A program made the position numbers and the translations under genes. Of a stretch of DNA of 64,000 bases, positions 12,964 to 23,547 are shown one piece after another (the stretch's first letter is position 1; each line of letters begins with the position of its first letter). The stretch lies in the NCBI GenBank assembly GCA_902806565.1, contig CADCXA010000030.1:310001-374000 (forward strand), written 5' to 3'. The notes beneath the pieces were generated by a model. It was not told where the DNA came from. It ran no database searches and saw nothing but the letters and a program-made list of their open reading frames with translations. This DNA comes from Hypoxylon rubiginosum. Its lineage: Eukaryota > Ascomycota > Sordariomycetes > Xylariales > Hypoxylaceae.

Positions 12964-13002
12964 TCCAAAGTCCAAAGTCCAAAGTCCAAGGTCCAAGGTC
13001 CA
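12964..13002. repeat. Heptamer TCCAAAG/TCCAAGG tandem repeat
   Basis: Five copies of a seven-base unit; the last copies carry A to G changes. Confidence 0.8.
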
Positions 13003-13794
13003 TGGATAGATGGGGAGAACTTGGTCCCTGCTCTTTCAGTCATTGGTCTGCTCGCCTGCTGCACGACCTGCACGACCTGCACGACTCACACGCTTCTGAT
13101 GATTCCCCAATCAAGTTGAAATACATATTACAAAACTTACCCCCTTCCTATTGATTGGCGATAGGAGAAATAGGTGCCTCCCTACACTGCTACGTAGCCA
13201 AGGTAACCTGGGGGCTGATAGTTGTCGTATCTAATGTATGTACCTACATGCCTACCTAGGTACATATGTAGGTAGATAATGACCTACCCTTCTATGACAA
13301 TAGCAATCATACCTCCATGGCCAAAGATCAGTCATCGCAAGCATATACTCATCGAGAACAGAGACCATCCATCACATATGCCGTCATCCCATGTTGAGCA
13401 ATAGACGTCAGTAAGTCACGTTCACCCGCACCAGTTCATCCGACTTGGCTCGGCCATATATAACTCCTTTGATAAGACGCTCGTGAACTGGAGGGACCTA
13501 TCAGTTGTCGATTGTTCCTGCGTTTGGCAACTTGGTCGATGCAAGGCAGGCTGCGCTGCAATTTGCAACGGCTAGCTCGGATCGAATGCAATTGGACCAC
13601 TTCACGCACTATAAGAGTTCCCGTACTGCAACATGGCGGTCGGGGAGCACCATCTCTCTCCCCTCCCCCCCCTATGATATCGGCTGTAGCTATCCAACTG
13701 GAGGAGCGCTGCCAATTGGCTCTTATCAGAAGACGTGGCGATCAAGTTCGAATGACATCTATGTTTATTCACATATAATACAGCGGTCGGAAAT

Positions 13795-15449
13795 CTACTG
13801 GAAACTCGTGGCGAGTAAGTACGGCTTCCTGTCCTTCAGCCCCAGCAGCATCTCGCCGAATAGGCCATTCGCCCAGGAGAACCACTCTCGTGTCCATTGC
13901 GATGCATTAAAAGTATCGACGGACTCGTGGATCAGCCCCAACCCGTCGGTCGATGAGACTAGCATCTGCAGCCCGGCGACGATCTCGCTGTCGTCGTCCG
14001 AAGTCAAGAGTGACGTGATGATGGACATCGGCCACGCTTTTCCGGGGCCAACATGTGGACCTCCGGTACTGGATACAAGTTAGCAATTTCGTTCTCTTGC
14101 ATCGCTTTTCTCTATTTTTATATGAAACCGACATACCCATTCAGTACTGGCCCATGCATATAGTATGGGTTCCACGTGGAAAGGACGAACTTTCGCGTGT
14201 TCTGATACGTCTCGTCGGCAGCGTCCAAGTAGTCCAGAATCGGCGCACTCAATAGGCTTGGGACATTCGCATCATCCATCAGATTGCTCGACCCAAACCC
14301 GTCGACCTCGTACGCGTATATCTCACCGAGAACGGCATGCTGCACCTTGCCGTATGTCTCAATGCCGTCCCGCACGCTAGATGCAAAGTCACTCATACGT
14401 TGGGCCAGCTCGGCATCGTGTGCTTGCATGATCTCGGCACATCTTCCCAGGTAGCTCGAAAATTGCATATTCGCCGGAATGAACAATTGATAGATGGTCG
14501 AATCGTCCGATGGGCGGAATGCGCTACGGACGAGTCCGGTTCCGCCTTTGACGGGGTTTCCAGCTCCAGAGTTAGTAAGAGTCTCCGTTGCGCTCGTGCT
14601 CTGTCGTTGGAACGTGTATGGCGACTCATTCACCGAACCATCATCAGCATAGGTGCCGATGAGCAGGTCCTCAGCGGTGTCGAGAACTGTTTGAACTGCA
14701 TTAATCCACTGGAACTTGCCGAAGAAATCGGCATCCTGGGTCTTATCGTAATAATCAAATGACAGTTGCAGGAAAGCCGAAATTGAATCCAGTTCGTACT
14801 TGCACTCGAAGACGAAGCTCGTATTGAAAGGGGGCTTCACTTGATCGGTGTCCGCATATCCATTGTTCTCTGGTGGAAGCCCAGACTCCGTTGGCGCCTG
14901 AAACGCGTTGCAGTACGGGTTACGCAGGATATATCGGGCCTGCAAGTTAATTGCGCCACGGAATAGAGATGCCAACGAGTCCGGGGAATCGCTGGCTTTT
15001 AGCAATGACTTATAGCTGCGCATCTGATTGGCACTGTCGCGAAGCCACATCGCCACGATATCCCCCGTGGTGATGAAGGTAAGCTTATAACGTGTTAGCA
15101 CGATTTCAGCGAATCCAATGGCAGATGAGTATACCTCTTCTGCCGAATCATTGCTCGAGTATCCTTTCCATGTCACGGTCGTGTCTAGTGTGTTCGGAAA
15201 GGCGTTCTCAAATAGCCTGAAGAGGTCTGGGTCCTTGACGACCTCCTTCATTTCTTGAATCGTAACCTCCACATTCGAAAGGTTGAATTTCTGGCATTCT
15301 GCGGTCGGCCTTTGGTAGGAAAGTTGATATTTCCCTGCCGATAATGGCTCATGGGTCGCCATGGAGTAGGAAGAGTAGTCGGGGCATTGCGCCGAGGCTG
15401 TTTGGAAAATGCCGGAAAGGCAGGCAAACAGCAGAAATAGAAGAGGCAT
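13795..15449 (-). CDS. GH125 exo-alpha-1,6-mannosidase, secreted
   Basis: GH125 enzymes remove alpha-1,6-linked mannose from mannan or N-glycans. I read three exons: 15135-15449, 14137-15083 and 13795-14068, for 511 residues. The chosen ATG at 15449 starts the signal peptide [20 protein letters not shown]; an in-frame ATG 42 codons upstream (15575) would bury it. Family blocks seen: [34 protein letters not shown], the NPYCNAF block, [25 protein letters not shown] and the closing [16 protein letters not shown]. The first intron (15084-15134, 51 nt) is a multiple of three without stop codons, with GCTAAC branch site and TATAAG acceptor; removing it restores the family alignment directly before FITTGD. 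The second intron is 14069-14136. Function from family; substrate inferred. Confidence 0.9.
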
Positions 15450-16775
15450 CGTAACTAGGTCTGATAGCCTTAGAGGGATCTCCAGAAATTGGCGGATGAA
15501 GGCATACGGACGTGACTCGGGGGCATCCCAAAAGGAAAAAAGCGAGGCGGCAGCAGCAGTAATATTTGAACCCATTAATCAATCTAATTGATCTACTGAT
15601 CTACCAACTGTCTCACAAGAAAGAGCTTTCTAGACCGCAAGTCGACTCGGAGCTAAGCCTAGCCAAGCTGTTTGCTGCTTGTTTCTTTATTACCCTTGCA
15701 TGTGCCCTGGGAGCGAGTGAGCATATGACGTTAATTTGGCAAGCCATTGGTAAGCCATCATTGCAGTGATTCATGAGAACAACAAACAAAGGAAAGCCGA
15801 GATAGGTTGAAGAGAATGCGGGGAAACGGGGAAGCCTGTCTGGCCTGTCAGGCTATCTGGCTGGCGGCCCCCCTTAGGCTAGCACTAGGCTACCAGTGAT
15901 GATATGGATATAGTGGTGCATTCTTTGCGGAGACACAGCACCGGTGGTAATCCATCGTGATTTGATTATTTGCCTGTCAGCCACTTGGACCTTGGACTGC
16001 CATGAAAATCTCGATCGATTGGTAGAACCGTGATCACGGGCTATCCCATTTCTGCACCTAATGGTCGAATCCTCCCTCCTGAGCTTCCTAATCAAGCCTC
16101 GCTGATTCGTATTTCCCCTCTCTTGAGCTTTGAGGCTCGTGGTTTCAGTCGGGGTAATAAATGTATCGGGTAACTTTTGAACGAACTCCAACTTTTGGTT
16201 GCTCCATCTAAGAGCGCTGACGTTGAGCCAATCCGAATACACAGAAAGGGGACAAAGGCCCTATTGCCCACTGAGTCCATATCACTGGCCACTGGCATGG
16301 CGCCTCATTCTTGGGAGTCTGTTTATCGTGGGTTCGTTGGTGTCGTGTAGAGATGCATCTTTAAATTAAAATGCAAACAGGACGGGAGCATCCGCGGCGC
16401 GTATGCAATAAACCCCTTTAAATCTCGACCCCCATCTTCTTAACCTTATTTCCTACCCTTGTCTCTGTTTTCTACGAATTACCGACGCATTCCAAAATCA
16501 TAGTGGACACGGCATAAAATAACGTCGTCAACACTACAATGTCGCGTACCGACTTGGTTTAATCTCACTCTCAACAGTCTAGAGATGTATAAGCCGTTAT
16601 AATAATAAAATTTTTACTTTATAAGAAAAATGACAAGTTTCATTTCCAGATTCTCGCGGCCGAGGTTAAGAAGGATGAATGGTTTTCTAGGCCGTCCACC
16701 TCAATATGTTCCCCTATGAAGCAGCGTTCCATACCCTGTGCAGTCATTTTTCAAAGTTCAGTCCTCCTCAGGCCT
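15450..16775. other. Intergenic, GH125 promoter and GH75 3' side
   Basis: Contains the GH125 promoter next to 15450. An AT-rich patch lies near 16600-16630. Small open frames here, such as 15874-16242, lack any recognisable domain. No gene called. Confidence 0.45.
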
Positions 16776-17668
16776 TCAGATACGCTGGATAAGCTCATCA
16801 CCAAGACCTTGAATGCTTGATTCAAAGTCGTCGTAGTTCTTAGCTGCCCAGTCCGCTCCGTTCTTTCCGGGGACAGCATCGCCGCCCGTGAAAGCGATAT
16901 ACAATACGTCGTCCGGATCGTGCCCGTTGTCTCCTGTCATAGACTTTCCGAAGCACGCGGTAGCTAGAGAGATCGAAGCTTCTCCCACCACAGACTTTTC
17001 GCCGTCATCACCGTTCTCGTCACCCCAAACACCGTAGATCTAATGCGCATTATTAGCTACCTAATCATATCCATTCTCGGAAGATCGTATAAACAGCTAG
17101 CCTTACCAGTTTATCACCACATACGACAGCCATCACACTCAGCGGTTCAATGCCGTACTGCTGCGGGTCAAACGACGTGAAGCCTTGCTTGGAGCCAACG
17201 TTTCCGAAAACTACGTAGGGGTGGATATTAGCATCGAGGTCGTCGACGCCCTTGCCGTAATCTTTGACCGTGTCGGCGAAGGACGTAATCGATTGGGTGT
17301 CGCCAGAATTTCCGCAGCGGCCGTCATCCGCAGCACTACCTTGAGTACCATCGCAGTCGATATCCATGTTGGCGAATGCTCCGTTCGTCCCCTGGATGTA
17401 GATGATTTGCGAGTCTTCTAGGTGGTCACCGCAGTAGCTGAAGGCTAGATTATAACTGTCAACTTCGGGCATGGGGGCGCACCGAATATGGGGATGGTTG
17501 CTTACAGTTATCGCCATCGTATGAGCTGTAGAATCCTGTCGCGAGGGCCGAGCTACATTTGCCTTTGCTCTTGACGCTGTCGTAAAAGCTCTGCACTTTG
17601 GAAGGCACGTCTCTAGCTAGAGACGCGCCCAGGAATATGGAAAGGCCCAGAAGACCTTTGATAGGCAT
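16776..17668 (-). CDS. GH75 endo-chitosanase, secreted
   Basis: GH75 chitosanases hydrolyse beta-1,4-glucosamine polymers. Three exons (17506-17668, 17107-17462, 16776-17039) give 260 residues. The start [20 protein letters not shown] is a signal peptide. Family features are [59 protein letters not shown] and [22 protein letters not shown]. The Asp of WGD and the Glu of GEAS are 13 residues apart, the same spacing I recall for the catalytic Asp/Glu pair of the Fusarium solani enzyme. The first intron (17463-17505) would be only 43 nt with no clear branch site, so that junction is less certain than the second (17040-17106, with a GCTAAT-like branch). Length is normal for the family. Confidence 0.9.
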
Positions 17669-19458
17669 TTCGGCATATAAGAAACAGGTAAGATGTCTTA
17701 GGATGTTGATTAATGCTAGCTAGTTGTCCGGCTTGGAAACTCAACAGCAATTAGGAGGGCGGCCTACTGCTATTTGTAGATTCGCAGAAATCCACATAGG
17801 GGCTGCCGATGGGTGAAATCATATCCCGTCTTAGAAGGAGCTCAATCAAATGGCTATATTTCGCCGCAAATGCGTCCGCCCCCTCCAGGTCTCAGACTAG
17901 CATCAAGCGCAATACTCATAACGAATGCACCTATAATTAGAAACAGGCCCTGATTATAGCTGCTTCCCGCGAAACCTACAGCTGCGGCTGAGAAAAACCA
18001 AGTCACAATTGCAAAGTTCAGGACTTTTATTGTCATCTCGCTCAAGAATGTGGTGACACAAATGGCTTCATATATCCTAATTAATCTACTTGATACATTA
18101 GCCCCCGATAGCGTGTGTAAGCCACGATACGCCTACATACGGTATATATCCTGCTCAAAGAGCTGAAGGAATCAATGATGATGACGCCAGTGCTCGGCTG
18201 CAGGCCGGCTAACTATCACTCAGCTTAGCTCTTTCCTATTCCATTGGCTTGTTTGCACGGGCAAAATAGTGTATTGCCTATCTGTGCGACCCAACCCCTA
18301 TTTCTATCTTCCAATTCTAGGTCTTCACTACAAAGTCGACTTCAACATGACGCCCACCCGTATGCGTTGAAACTTCGGTTCTATTCATTAATTCTAAATT
18401 AATGACCAATGAAGACTACCTGCCTCTGACAGCTCCTGTAGGACTTTATACATGAATTAGGTAGCCGGAAACCAACATATCTACAGTCGCAAGTTAGCTT
18501 GCTACGATAGACTCGATGTTACCGTAAACACATTGCGAACTGTGAGCATGCGATGGCACATATCTTATAACAATGATACCATCCTCGATTATCTACAAAG
18601 CGAGCTGCCTATAAGTTGCATTGTATCCAATAATTGTTGACGGCATTGCATATATTTTCCTTTCTGAGTCGCAATATTGGCATATAACTATTATATTGCT
18701 GACTAAAGCATTGACTGGTACCTCTTGCTCATGCGAGCCCCTAGTGGCAGAACCATGTGATTATTCGTAATATTGTAAGAGACCTACCAGGTGAAATTCT
18801 TTAAAAGCTCAAATAGGGGAACTCCAGATTGATATTAGCTTTCTAATGTGATATGAAGGGGGATAAAATACTAATAAATCTTTAGAGCTGTTATTATAAA
18901 ACTCGCTCAAATAGTAGCCATGAGAAAGGGATTATAATAGCGAAAAGGGGGGCGGGGGCATGAATCGACCTCGCTGATTCAACACCTCTAGTTATGCACC
19001 ACACACGCCAATAATAACCATGTTTTATCACATTTTTTACTCATTTTACTCATTTTGAAGGGTAAGATTATCTAAGTTGAAAATAGTAAAGAGTTATATC
19101 CTATTTCAGGAAATCATGCCGAGGAGTGACGGCACGTTATTTCACTTTGAAATCCCTAAATACATGATATTATGAGCATCATATTAGACTGTCAATAAAA
19201 TAATTCAGTACTTGCATGATACTTATCCGCTATATTGCCCAATTCTACGCGTCATATCAGTGGAAGTCTAGTTAAGAGGTACCTAATGCTCGTTGACGTC
19301 TGAAGAGAGTCATGATGTCATCGTTCTTCAGAGACATTGACTAGATCTCGACTTTTTAATAAATAGGCTGCTCTTGGTGTTCTTCCAATCTCATATTTTT
19401 AGGCTTACATACCTCTCATCTATTATCTACACGCGGTGTCTTTTGAAGTTAATACGAT
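17669..19458. other. AT-rich divergent intergenic region
   Basis: Lies between the starts of the GH75 gene and the NTF2-like gene, so it should hold both promoters. It is AT-rich, especially 18590-19260. A 63-codon open frame at 17854-18045 (-) would encode two hydrophobic segments but shows no family match and no start context I trust. No gene called. Confidence 0.45.
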
Positions 19459-20141
19459 ATGCCCTCTTCCACGTCTCCACGCCCGGATCAAAGAGCCGTA
19501 GAACCTCACCCAAACAGGCCTCGTAATGTGACTGGCGACGTCGACTATACTCCTGACCCGGAAAAGTCTGCTTCCATGTCACCTTCGCGGAAAAAGATCC
19601 AGCAGAAGATACTCAACTTGTACTGTGGAAGTGCGTCAGAGGAGGACATGAACGTTTACGCTGAAAAAGCCATCTACGACGATCCTTTCAGTTATTGCGA
19701 CACTAGGTGTGTGTGATCCGATGTTACCAGTTGAGACTTCCATGAATTGACCATGCATAGATACAAGATAGCTGGACAGTGGTACGGTCTCCCGAAGCTC
19801 TTTGCGAAACTGGAAACCCTGGCGACGGAGGTCACGTCCTCAACGGATCATGAACTTGTATGGAAGCAGAAGCACAAGTACACATTTGCTGGAATATACG
19901 CATCGAAGGCGATAGACAGTCTGGTAAGCTTGAGGCTGGAGGGGGAGGAGCCCAATGAGAAGGCGGTCTACCATAAAGATATGTGGAACGAGAAAGACTA
20001 TTCTCATGAGGGGCTGGGTGCGTTAATGAAGAGGTTGAATGGGTAAGTCCTCCTATGTTGACCCCAGAATGCGATGAGAAGGCTCATGAATGATATAGTG
20101 ATAAGTTAACGAACATCACTAAACCTTCTGAGTCGATCTAA
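19459..20141 (+). CDS. Conserved fungal protein, NTF2/SnoaL-like fold suspected
   Basis: Three exons (19459-19706, 19761-20042, 20099-20141) give 190 residues. The N-terminal 40 residues are Pro/Ser-rich and probably disordered. The core begins at KKIQQKILNLYCGSASEED and contains YAEKAIYDDPFSYCDTR, YKIAGQWYGLPKLFAKLETLA, SLVSLRLEGEEP and YHKDMWNEKDYSHEGLG, then closes with LMKRLNGDKLTNITKP. This pattern, with an early helix, a conserved YDDP and a DxW block late in a beta-sheet, resembles small NTF2-like proteins that are widespread in fungi and lack a defined role. No catalytic residues can be assigned. Exon joins keep the conserved block intact (DTR-YKI and LNG-DKL), which supports the model. 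Function unknown. Confidence 0.75.
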
Positions 20142-20937
20142 CTCAGCTTTATGGTCGCGACTGAGCTCCCCATCAATACACTGGATTCCATAGATAAGTT
20201 GCCATCGAAGGCTTCCATTAACATGGCTATTGCATGTTTGCACTAACTATCGCGCCCCTGAGCCCTTTGGGGGTTTCAACCGGAAAGGCGCATAGAATCG
20301 GAAGCACCTCGGATTATATCCTTACCGAGTCTTGCCCGTGTCCTTGATTGCGATAACCAGTGCAGGAAATATGGTTGGGGCCATTGAAAAAAATCCGTGG
20401 AGAACTACATGCGATAGCAATAATGTAACACTTTTCCAAAGCCCCTTGGTGTCTGATGTCTACGGATCTTCGCAACAATTTACTTCATGTATTCTTGCCA
20501 GGGACTGGAAATTAGCCTTGGGCTTACAATTAATGGATCATCTTCGCAGCAAAAAGTGCCTTTGATACCCAACTTAGGTACCTTGGTTATTTGGTGTGGT
20601 TCAAGAGCCAGTAGCGTTAGGTTTTATAATCAACGATGCGGCGGCTGCAGCAGGCTCGCTATTTGCAATACCACCTACCTCCTAGGCAGATAGGGGGTAC
20701 CTATAAGGCTGAGCACCTAAGAAACCGTGTGTAAGGCTTTCTATGTGCTTACTTATGAGGCAGTGCATTGCTAGGTACCAAAATTGTTAAATTGAAAAAT
20801 ATTCTAGTCGCCTAAGATTTCGCTAGATCTTCACTGTCGTCTTTGAAGATCGAAGCATAGCGAATACCTACCTCCTATACCTGCCTAACCGATTAATAGA
20901 CACTTCATCTCAGCAACTTGGAAGAGAGACAATTTCC
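20142..20937. other. Intergenic, no gene seen
   Basis: Spacer between two rightward genes, holding the promoter of the G-alpha-like gene. Short open frames at 20332-20693 show no domain. Scattered CCTACCTCCTAGG-type fragments occur at 20670-20690. Confidence 0.45.
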
Positions 20938-23059
20938 ATGGATCCTGCTTCTATTTTCCAAGTTGTCGGCACAGCCATCTCCATCAGTGAGGTGGTATTC
21001 AGATGTATCAATCGACTTAGTGTGCTAAAGGTCAAGTATCAAGATGCTCCTATGCTCCTTTCGACCCTCATCGGGCAGCTCTACATAATCCAGGCGGCAT
21101 TAGATCAGTTATCGGCATGGAACTCGCAGGATCTCGATCGAGATCCGAGATATAGGCACCTTGCACTTCAAATGGAGAATTCCCTTGACTCCTTTAGCCC
21201 ATTAATTTTCACTCTGCAGCAGCAATTAGATCGCCATGATAGCACCGAAATGACCACGAAAGGGAAGCTGTTGTTTCTTTGGAGTGAGAATGAAATGACA
21301 AACTACTCGGTCCTTCTTGATCGGCAGGTCAACGCGCTGAACCTTCTCTTGCAAGCAATGCGATGGTATCGAAACCTAAACATAGCTGTAAGAGTGTTTT
21401 TATGCTAACACCTGTATAGTACTACATGGGCACAGCAACGAGACATGATTGATCGTGAAGAAAATCAATCTATCATCAAGCTTGCCAAAGACTGCTCTTC
21501 TTCAATTGTTGGGCAAAATGAGGCTTCTAGCTATATATCGGAGAACAGTGCTGCTATAAGCACTACCTTTGATTTCGATACCATCCTTTTTAGTTCGACC
21601 CTTTATCAGCAAGCACAGAGGTCCCACTTGAGACAGGCTATCAGAGCCACAAGGAATCAGACGACAGAACTTCCGCTAGCTCAGGTTCCATCTACAGACA
21701 ACACCGTCGATACGAGTCGATCGCACCACGGCGGAGACGATGATAGCCTGGAGGGTATTACTACAGAAGAGCCCCGACAACTAGCAAATGTTGCAAGGCT
21801 TGAAAACGCGATAGCTACGAGCTCGCAGGACAAACACAATGAAACAGATGTAGCTGTTTCCAATATGCGGCCAATTTTGCAAACAAGAGATAGAATAGAA
21901 CAGGGTCTGATAAAAAATCAACTTACATCACAACCAAAAACTTTCTATCTACGAAACTTGTGGAAGAACAGACAACGACGCAACGAATCAGCGGTACGGC
22001 TTGCTTCCACCGAACACAAAGTCACTGAACACACAATCACCGAACACAAAGTAATCAAACACAAGGTGCTGATACTCGGTATCTCAGGAAGTGGCAAATC
22101 AACAATGATGAAAGCTTTGAACTCGCTGGCGGGAGAAAAATATACTGAAGAGGAAAGACTGTCATTTCGTGATATTATTTGGACTAACCTTGTAATGAAC
22201 ACTTGGGCTATCGTAGAAGCAATGAAAGATTTGGGGCTTCTCGTTGAAAACGTGAGAAAAGAGTGGGACATTGAGATACTTTCGAGATACCCGAGAGGGC
22301 GCTTATACCCCCAAACTATTACTCGAGCAATTTTGTCTCTTTGGGCGGACCGCGGGTTTCGAGAATGCTATAGACGGCGCAATGAGTACCAACTCGACGA
22401 CAACTTTGAGTACTACGTCAACTCTGTGATGAGACTGGGAGCTGATGAGTATGTGCCCACTGATGAGGACATACTCCGGTCGGCGGTTACGTCATGCGGG
22501 ATCAGTTCGACCTGCTTAAGTTACAAGGGTCTCGAATACGAAATACTCGACGTGGGAGGAGCACGAACGGAGAGAAAACACTGGGTCCACGCTTACAATG
22601 CCGTATCAACAGTCTTGTTTATGGTTGACACAAGTGCATACTCGAAAAGGCTATCAGACGAATGGGGAAACCGCCTAGACCCCCTCGATGAACAACTTGA
22701 AGGTGTTCGGTTCAATCGTGAACGGTTATTTCTTTACGGATAAGGACACAGATTTCATTCTCGTCTTTTCCAAAATGGATAAACTCGAGAGATGGTTACA
22801 TGAGAACGAACCAAAATATTACTTGCCCGATTTTCCGGACTTGCTAGGCGACATCGGGATTGTCGAGCACTATATGCAATATCTCCAAGCGTCGTTCTTA
22901 GGCCAATGCGCGTCCGCTGAGCGTCTTAGGAGAATTCGAATAATTCGCGGAAATCTTGTGGATACTACGCAGAACTGTGCTAAAGAGGTTTTTGAAATAT
23001 TGGATCATTTTCACCTCCAACGATACCTTAGAGACAAGCCGACAGCGGCTCCTAGATAG
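20938..23059 (+). CDS. STAND-type N-terminal domain fused to a degenerate G-alpha-like GTPase (frameshifted)
   Basis: Exon 1 is 20938-21365; a 54-nt intron with TGCTAAC branch ends at 21419; exon 2 starts at 21420. Residues 1-150 (MDPASIFQVVGTAISISEVV...) resemble the helical N-terminal domain common on fungal STAND/NLR proteins. After a linker comes a heterotrimeric G-alpha fold: P-loop GISGSGKST (about 363-371), a helical insert, YVPTDEDILRS, the switch II block DVGGARTERKHW (about 520-531) and the FSKMDK equivalent of NKxD. The arginine finger position is Ala (codon 22483-22485) and the switch II Gln is Ala (22561-22563), so GTP hydrolysis by the usual mechanism is unlikely. The C-terminal TCAT motif is not preserved. 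The N-terminal myristoylation site is replaced by the STAND-like domain. The frame breaks at a run of five C (22680-22684); the matching G-alpha sequence continues in the next frame to 23059. Possible sequencing error or recent inactivation. Confidence 0.8.
22009..22068 (+). repeat. Four 15-bp imperfect repeats inside the G-alpha-like gene
   Basis: Four consecutive 15-base units encode pentapeptides of the type TEHKV (TEHKV, TEHTI, TEHKV, IKHKV) directly before the P-loop strand. The repeat keeps the frame. Confidence 0.85.
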
Positions 23060-23547
23060 GTCGGGAGGGTGAAAGGGGCATGTTATTACACATTTCCGGA
23101 TTCTTTAGCCAGAATTGGGGGGGGAGGCTGGTAAAGTTTACTTCGTTCAACGTCTGTCTCTAAATTGAATTTTTCTACTAGTAACGACTGTTAACCATGA
23201 TTTCAACTACCACGTAGGTAGGGAGGAGCGACCGAAGAGAGGATAAGAACAGAAGGAATCTAAGACTTTAGGATGAATCCGAGGTTCATCTCCAATAGTC
23301 GTGAAAAGAAGATTATCGTTCCCAATAAAGGCCGATAGCCCAGGCGACCCTTGTCCTGTTTGTGTATACCTCAGGTACCTAGGTAACTTAGGTGTTTAAA
23401 GGTTTTGATATAATATCTACTAGATACTAGTTACAACTCGTTCACGTAGCTGTTCCATCTATGCATATGAACCCATATTTCGTCAAAGGCGAATCCAGGT
23501 TGTGGGAGCGATTTTGAAGATGGTTTAAAAGAACAATCGAAAAGAAT
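23060..23547. other. Convergent intergenic spacer
   Basis: Lies between two gene 3' ends. It has an exact TACCTAGGTA at 23376-23385 and no gene. Confidence 0.5.

Larger units (their letters stand above)
11184..13794. other. Long atg13 upstream region with several microsatellites
   Basis: About 2.6 kb without a supported gene, between the atg13 start and the GH125 stop. It is unusually rich in short tandem repeats: GGAT units near 11877-11930, a CGCAAAA heptamer near 12056-12080, a TCCAAAG heptamer near 12964-13002 and a nine-base GCACGACCT unit near 13060-13086. One exact TACCTAGGTA is at 13253-13262. It probably includes the atg13 promoter and 5' leader. Confidence 0.45.

Noticed and set aside
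15449..15575. Upstream in-frame ATG of the GH125 gene
   Set aside because: Starting at 15575 would place the obvious signal peptide 42 residues inside the protein, so the ATG at 15449 is preferred.
17854..18045. 63-codon minus-strand frame with two hydrophobic stretches
   Set aside because: It has no family match, no clear promoter and lies in AT-rich DNA where Leu/Ile/Phe-rich frames arise by chance.
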